A stretch of 64,000 nt of DNA from Flavobacterium sp. Root186 (GTDB lineage Bacteria; Bacteroidota; Bacteroidia; Flavobacteriales; Flavobacteriaceae), in contig NZ_LMHW01000013.1 of NCBI RefSeq assembly GCF_001428525.1, positions 63,175 through 127,174 on the forward strand, in the 5' to 3' direction. Shown here in pieces: positions 61,099 through 64,000 of the stretch (positions within the stretch are counted from its first letter, which is position 1; every line of letters begins with the position of its first letter). The position numbers were made by a program, and so were the translations under genes. The notes under the pieces are model-generated. The model saw only the letters and a list, made by a program, of their open reading frames with translations. It made no database searches and had not been told where the DNA came from.

Positions 61099-62640
61099 AT
61101 GAAAGACAATCAGACAAAAAAATATTATTGGGGAATAGGATTGGAAAACGAAACCTACATGCAGTTTGAAGAACCCCTAATAGTTTCTGGTGAATTTATA
61201 CAAGAAAAAATTGGCTTTGAGAAATATAGTATTGATTACAGAAAATGCTATAAACCCGAAAGCCTGGCTCCTATGCTGAAAAAAGCTTTTAACCTGACTG
61301 AAAGCTATAAAGTAAGCCGAATGATGAACAGTCATTCGCTGGAAAAGCTCGATATCAATTATCAACACAAAACGTTATCGCCAGTAAAAACATTAATCGA
61401 TACGGAAGCCGGTGAGACGATCGCAGAACCGATTGAAAATCCGGAATATCTGGGCAAATCGATCATGGAACTTTTCCTTGAAGATCAGCCATACAACATT
61501 CAGAGTATGATTACCCAAAGAAACAAAACAATGGGATCCGTGCATTTTGATGGTGATTCCATTGAATTTGTAACCAAATATTTTGAAAACAGAACCATTA
61601 CTGATTCCTGCAAAGAATTGAAAGCGACCAAAAAATTGTTTTTGGATAAAATCAACGAATCGTCTGTGTTAAACGGAAAATTAAATTTTCCGGATTACAA
61701 CAACGGCCTTAATATGTTTATGACCAATCAGGAAAATCTGGTTTTGTTCAATAACGGAACTTACCATTTTCATATCACCTTACCATCATTAACAGAAGAC
61801 AGCAGAATTGTGGATTACAATGATTTTGAAAAAACACATGCTAACGCCATTTACCTATTACAGTGGTTTGAGCCTTTTTTCATATCCACGCTCGGAAGCC
61901 CTGATATTATGGGTGTGATCAGTGATAAATATAGTTTAGACAAAAAATTTACTTTGGGTTCAATGCGAAATGCCATGTCCCGTTACATAGGTGTTGGAAC
62001 TTATAACAAATCAATGCCAAAAGGTAAAATTCTAACCTATAAGGTAGACAATTTTAGAAAACTACTGAAATTTACAAAAGAAGAAAACATCTGGTGGCGC
62101 GATCAGATTGAAGCCGACATGGAATATGAAATGCTTTCGGAAGTGGGGCTTGATTTTAATCAGGAAAAAATGTACCAGAGCGGTTTCGAATTCAGAAGCT
62201 TTGACGAATTCCCGGCGGAGTATTTAAATGATGTTCTTTTTTCTATTATTCTAATTTGCGAACATTCCCTAAACCTGCCTGATGTGCAATGGGGACATGA
62301 CAGCAAAGTCTGGAATAACCTGGTCTTTAAAACCTTAAAAACGGGTTATGCTACTGAAATCAATGAAGAAGAAAAGCTAGAACTTTTAAATTTACTGCAG
62401 CTATTAAATCCTTCAGATCCTAATTACAGTACACTAAAATCAGAATTTGAAGCCATCATCATGCTGGATGAATTTTTCTTTAAAATTTTGGCTGTTTTAC
62501 ATGACAAATACAAGGACAACAACATTTGCCTGAATGCTATGTACGGACAAAAAACAAGTACCGCTCCAAAATGGGACAATTTTAATAAATACCAGACCGA
62601 AAGGCATTTAAAACAAATTGGTTCGTTCTGCGATAATTAA
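61099..62640 (+). CDS. amidoligase-like (GCS2-type) protein
   Basis: The 513-residue protein opens YYWGIGLENETYMQFEEP with E16 and E18 placed like the metal ligands of glutamate-cysteine ligase and amidoligase folds; YHFHITLPS (about residue 228) would supply the matching His pair, and SRYIGVGTY is another conserved-looking block. Amidoligases form amide bonds in peptide or cell-wall modification. Pairing with a predicted amidase upstream is suggestive. The family call is by motif only; another ATP-dependent fold is possible. Confidence 0.45.
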   Translation: MKDNQTKKYYWGIGLENETYMQFEEPLIVSGEFIQEKIGFEKYSIDYRKCYKPESLAPMLKKAFNLTESYKVSRMMNSHSLEKLDINYQHKTLSPVKTLIDTEAGETIAEPIENPEYLGKSIMELFLEDQPYNIQSMITQRNKTMGSVHFDGDSIEFVTKYFENRTITDSCKELKATKKLFLDKINESSVLNGKLNFPDYNNGLNMFMTNQENLVLFNNGTYHFHITLPSLTEDSRIVDYNDFEKTHANAIYLLQWFEPFFISTLGSPDIMGVISDKYSLDKKFTLGSMRNAMSRYIGVGTYNKSMPKGKILTYKVDNFRKLLKFTKEENIWWRDQIEADMEYEMLSEVGLDFNQEKMYQSGFEFRSFDEFPAEYLNDVLFSIILICEHSLNLPDVQWGHDSKVWNNLVFKTLKTGYATEINEEEKLELLNLLQLLNPSDPNYSTLKSEFEAIIMLDEFFFKILAVLHDKYKDNNICLNAMYGQKTSTAPKWDNFNKYQTERHLKQIGSFCDN

Positions 62641-62704
62641 AAAAAGTATATCTAAATACAAAACGGGTGCAAATCTGGTAAAAGTGACACAATTTTTACA
62701 TTAA

Positions 62705-62869
62705 ATCCTAACAGGACATCCAAACCAAAATGTTGGTGCCATTCAAAGACATATCCTGCATGTAATAAGCCAATGTCTTCAAATCTTCTGTAAAATTTAT
62801 AGAAATTGTCCTGTCGAGGTCACCACAGCCAAAAGGCGCCAATTGAAGAAAATTGGCGCCTTTTTTTAT
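62705..62869 (+). repeat. repeat element R7
   Basis: A full element: left arm CCTAACAGGAC, GACATCCAAACCAAAA, AATAAGCCAATGTCTTCAAA, then the right arm GTCCTGTCGAGGTCAC. ACAGGAC pairs with GTCCTGT. The terminal hairpin is a perfect 13-bp stem, AAAGGCGCCAATT/AATTGGCGCCTTT, with T-run (62832-62867). It lies between convergent genes and shares CACAGCCAAAAGGCGCCAAT with R6. Confidence 0.78.
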
Positions 62870-62904
62870 ATTTATTGATTAATAAGTTACCTTTTATTTA
62901 TAGA

Positions 62905-64000
62905 TTACTGTTTAATAACTTGCGGTATTTTATATTTTCCACTTAAAACTTCGTCCGTAGGCTGATAGAATCTTAAAATCATATAAAAACCACCATCTGG
63001 AGCGGGTAGCCAGTTGTCCGTGTTGGCGGGTTTTGTATGGGAAATGGTAATTTCAAAAGTACCATCTGCTTTCTTGACAAACCCTTTAATGTCCTTACTT
63101 ATTTTATATCGGTTTAAATCATTTTTAACAAACAGTTTATTATTGGCATCATACATTGTTAACGACCAAAATGCATTTACTGGTGGTTCTTTTTCAAAGG
63201 TCATCTTATAAGTATTTTTACCGTCTAATTCGTTATTTTCACTGTCTGTGTATCGTATTGGGTACAAAGCTTCTTTTTCTCCCTGCCCCCCTAAATAAGG
63301 TCCCGCGATCATAGAACGTAAAGCATAATCATATCCAAAACTGTCCAGTTTGGTAACCCATTGCCATCCGTTTACTACTGCTGCAGCTGATTTTACTGAG
63401 GCAATAATAGTAAGCGGAGCTTCCAGCGTGGCATCATATAAACCTCTTAATTGATCTTTGTTCAATTTTGAAGGATCAAACTTACCTGGAGTAAGTCCAA
63501 TTTTTTCAAATTGACCAACCAATCCTTTGTCAACTTCATTAATTGGATTCTGAGCCATTACAAAGGCTAGCTTTTTATAAAATTTCAAACTATCATTTGC
63601 GGCAAGTTGTGGAAAAGATGGTAAACTATATTTTCCTTTTGATGCAGCACCGCCGTTAAATTCCGTTTGAGTGAGTAATTTAAATTGATCTTGTAGTTTA
63701 TGAAGTTCATCAATATTTTCGCCTTCTTTCACTGCTAATCTTCCCCAAAGCCAAACTTTTGGTGTTGTAGTGGTTATTACTTTAGTAACGCCTTTGGGAA
63801 TGACGCCTTTCCATCCAGGAGGGACAATAGCAAATTTGCCCGGTTTTGTACCGGTTGTTCTCCTGCCGATATAACTGATCAGATTTTGATACATATCAAA
63901 AACATCAACAACATAATAACGGTCTTTTGTGTCTGGCGTAATCAAAACCATTGGTTCTTTTAAATCTACAACAGCGCTCAAATAGAACGTATCGTTATTC
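62905..64000 (-). CDS. DUF1254/DUF1214-family protein, partial at window edge
   Basis: The frame continues to the edge (NNDTFYLSAVVDLKEPMVL), so the true start lies outside the window; the TTG at 63981 is not the start. Visible features are DLKEPMVLITPDTKDRYYV, the VPPGWKGV segment and the C-terminal PVNAFWSLTMYDANN and DNWLPAPDGGFYMILRFY, typical of DUF1254/DUF1214 proteins. These are often secreted and of unknown function. It converges on R7. Confidence 0.85.
   Translation of the reverse strand, partial: NNDTFYLSAVVDLKEPMVLITPDTKDRYYVVDVFDMYQNLISYIGRRTTGTKPGKFAIVPPGWKGVIPKGVTKVITTTTPKVWLWGRLAVKEGENIDELHKLQDQFKLLTQTEFNGGAASKGKYSLPSFPQLAANDSLKFYKKLAFVMAQNPINEVDKGLVGQFEKIGLTPGKFDPSKLNKDQLRGLYDATLEAPLTIIASVKSAAAVVNGWQWVTKLDSFGYDYALRSMIAGPYLGGQGEKEALYPIRYTDSENNELDGKNTYKMTFEKEPPVNAFWSLTMYDANNKLFVKNDLNRYKISKDIKGFVKKADGTFEITISHTKPANTDNWLPAPDGGFYMILRFYQPTDEVLSGKYKIPQVIKQ

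Noticed and set aside
21487..62869. Integron attC sites
   Set aside because: The repeats have paired arms and separate gene modules, but they lack RYYYAAC/GTTRRRY boxes, the modules hold several genes each in both orientations, and no integron integrase is present.
1..64000. CRISPR array or rRNA operon
   Set aside because: No regularly spaced short repeats and no rRNA-like stretches were seen.

Overview
The window looks like a chromosomal segment of a Flavobacterium-like member of the Bacteroidota. It is AT-rich and has many short Bacteroidota-type lipoprotein signals. Promoters fit TTG-N19/20-TAnnTTTG, starts mostly lack a Shine-Dalgarno sequence, and the N2O reductase is a clade II (Sec-type) NosZ. 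No rRNA, tRNA, CRISPR array, integrase or complete transposase was found.

Positions 1-21345 hold a denitrification and nitrosative-stress island: a CopD-like membrane protein, an NsrR/IscR-like Rrf2 regulator, nadA, two Crp/Fnr regulators, hemN, the nos operon (cytochrome c - nosZ - nosL fusion - nosD - nosF - nosY - truncated globin), a copper-uptake set (NosA/OprC-like TonB receptor with two small partners), an azurin-like cupredoxin, a quinol NO reductase, nadB and the Fe-S repair protein RIC. Four near-identical palindromes (TATGAT-N4-ATCATA) sit where a Crp/Fnr-type activator would bind. One of them drives no gene but a short candidate sRNA ending in a strong terminator.

From about 21.5 kb onward the layout is modular. 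A repeat family (R1-R7, about 75-180 bp) punctuates the sequence. Each full copy has a left arm like CCCCAACAGGAC, a conserved middle (AAGCCAAT..TCTTCAAATC), a right arm ending GAGGTCAC that can pair with the left arm, and a terminal hairpin with a T-run whose stem sequence varies. Between the copies lie: a type I restriction-modification system with a candidate PD-(D/E)XK partner; an operon with a ComEC-like metallo-beta-lactamase, an E2-E1-JAB fusion and a membrane-inserted patatin, plus a second metallo-beta-lactamase and, divergently, a DUF4297-type nuclease/STAND-like ATPase; a HEPN-type protein with a CHAT-like protease and a small membrane protein, bounded by 330-bp direct repeats; and a predicted amidase with an amidoligase-like protein. 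Two of the modules start with paralogous small proteins.

The 46-53 kb and 55-60 kb stretches hold ordinary accessory metabolism: a GlcG-like protein, an alcohol dehydrogenase and an HxlR regulator with a clear operator; a nonsense-interrupted MocR regulator with SerC and an EamA exporter; PaiB; isochorismatase-family hydrolases; a Crp-type regulator; pirin; cupin; and an alpha/beta hydrolase. Broken genes (nadA fragment, XRE regulator, DUF4369-TlpA frameshift, IS6 transposase fragment) fit repeated insertion and loss. The most promising undescribed items are the ubiquitin-like conjugation/patatin/metallo-beta-lactamase operon, whose first protein ends in a Gly/Ala/Ser tail, and the repeat family that brackets the defence modules. 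All functional calls are from reading the sequence; no database search was run.
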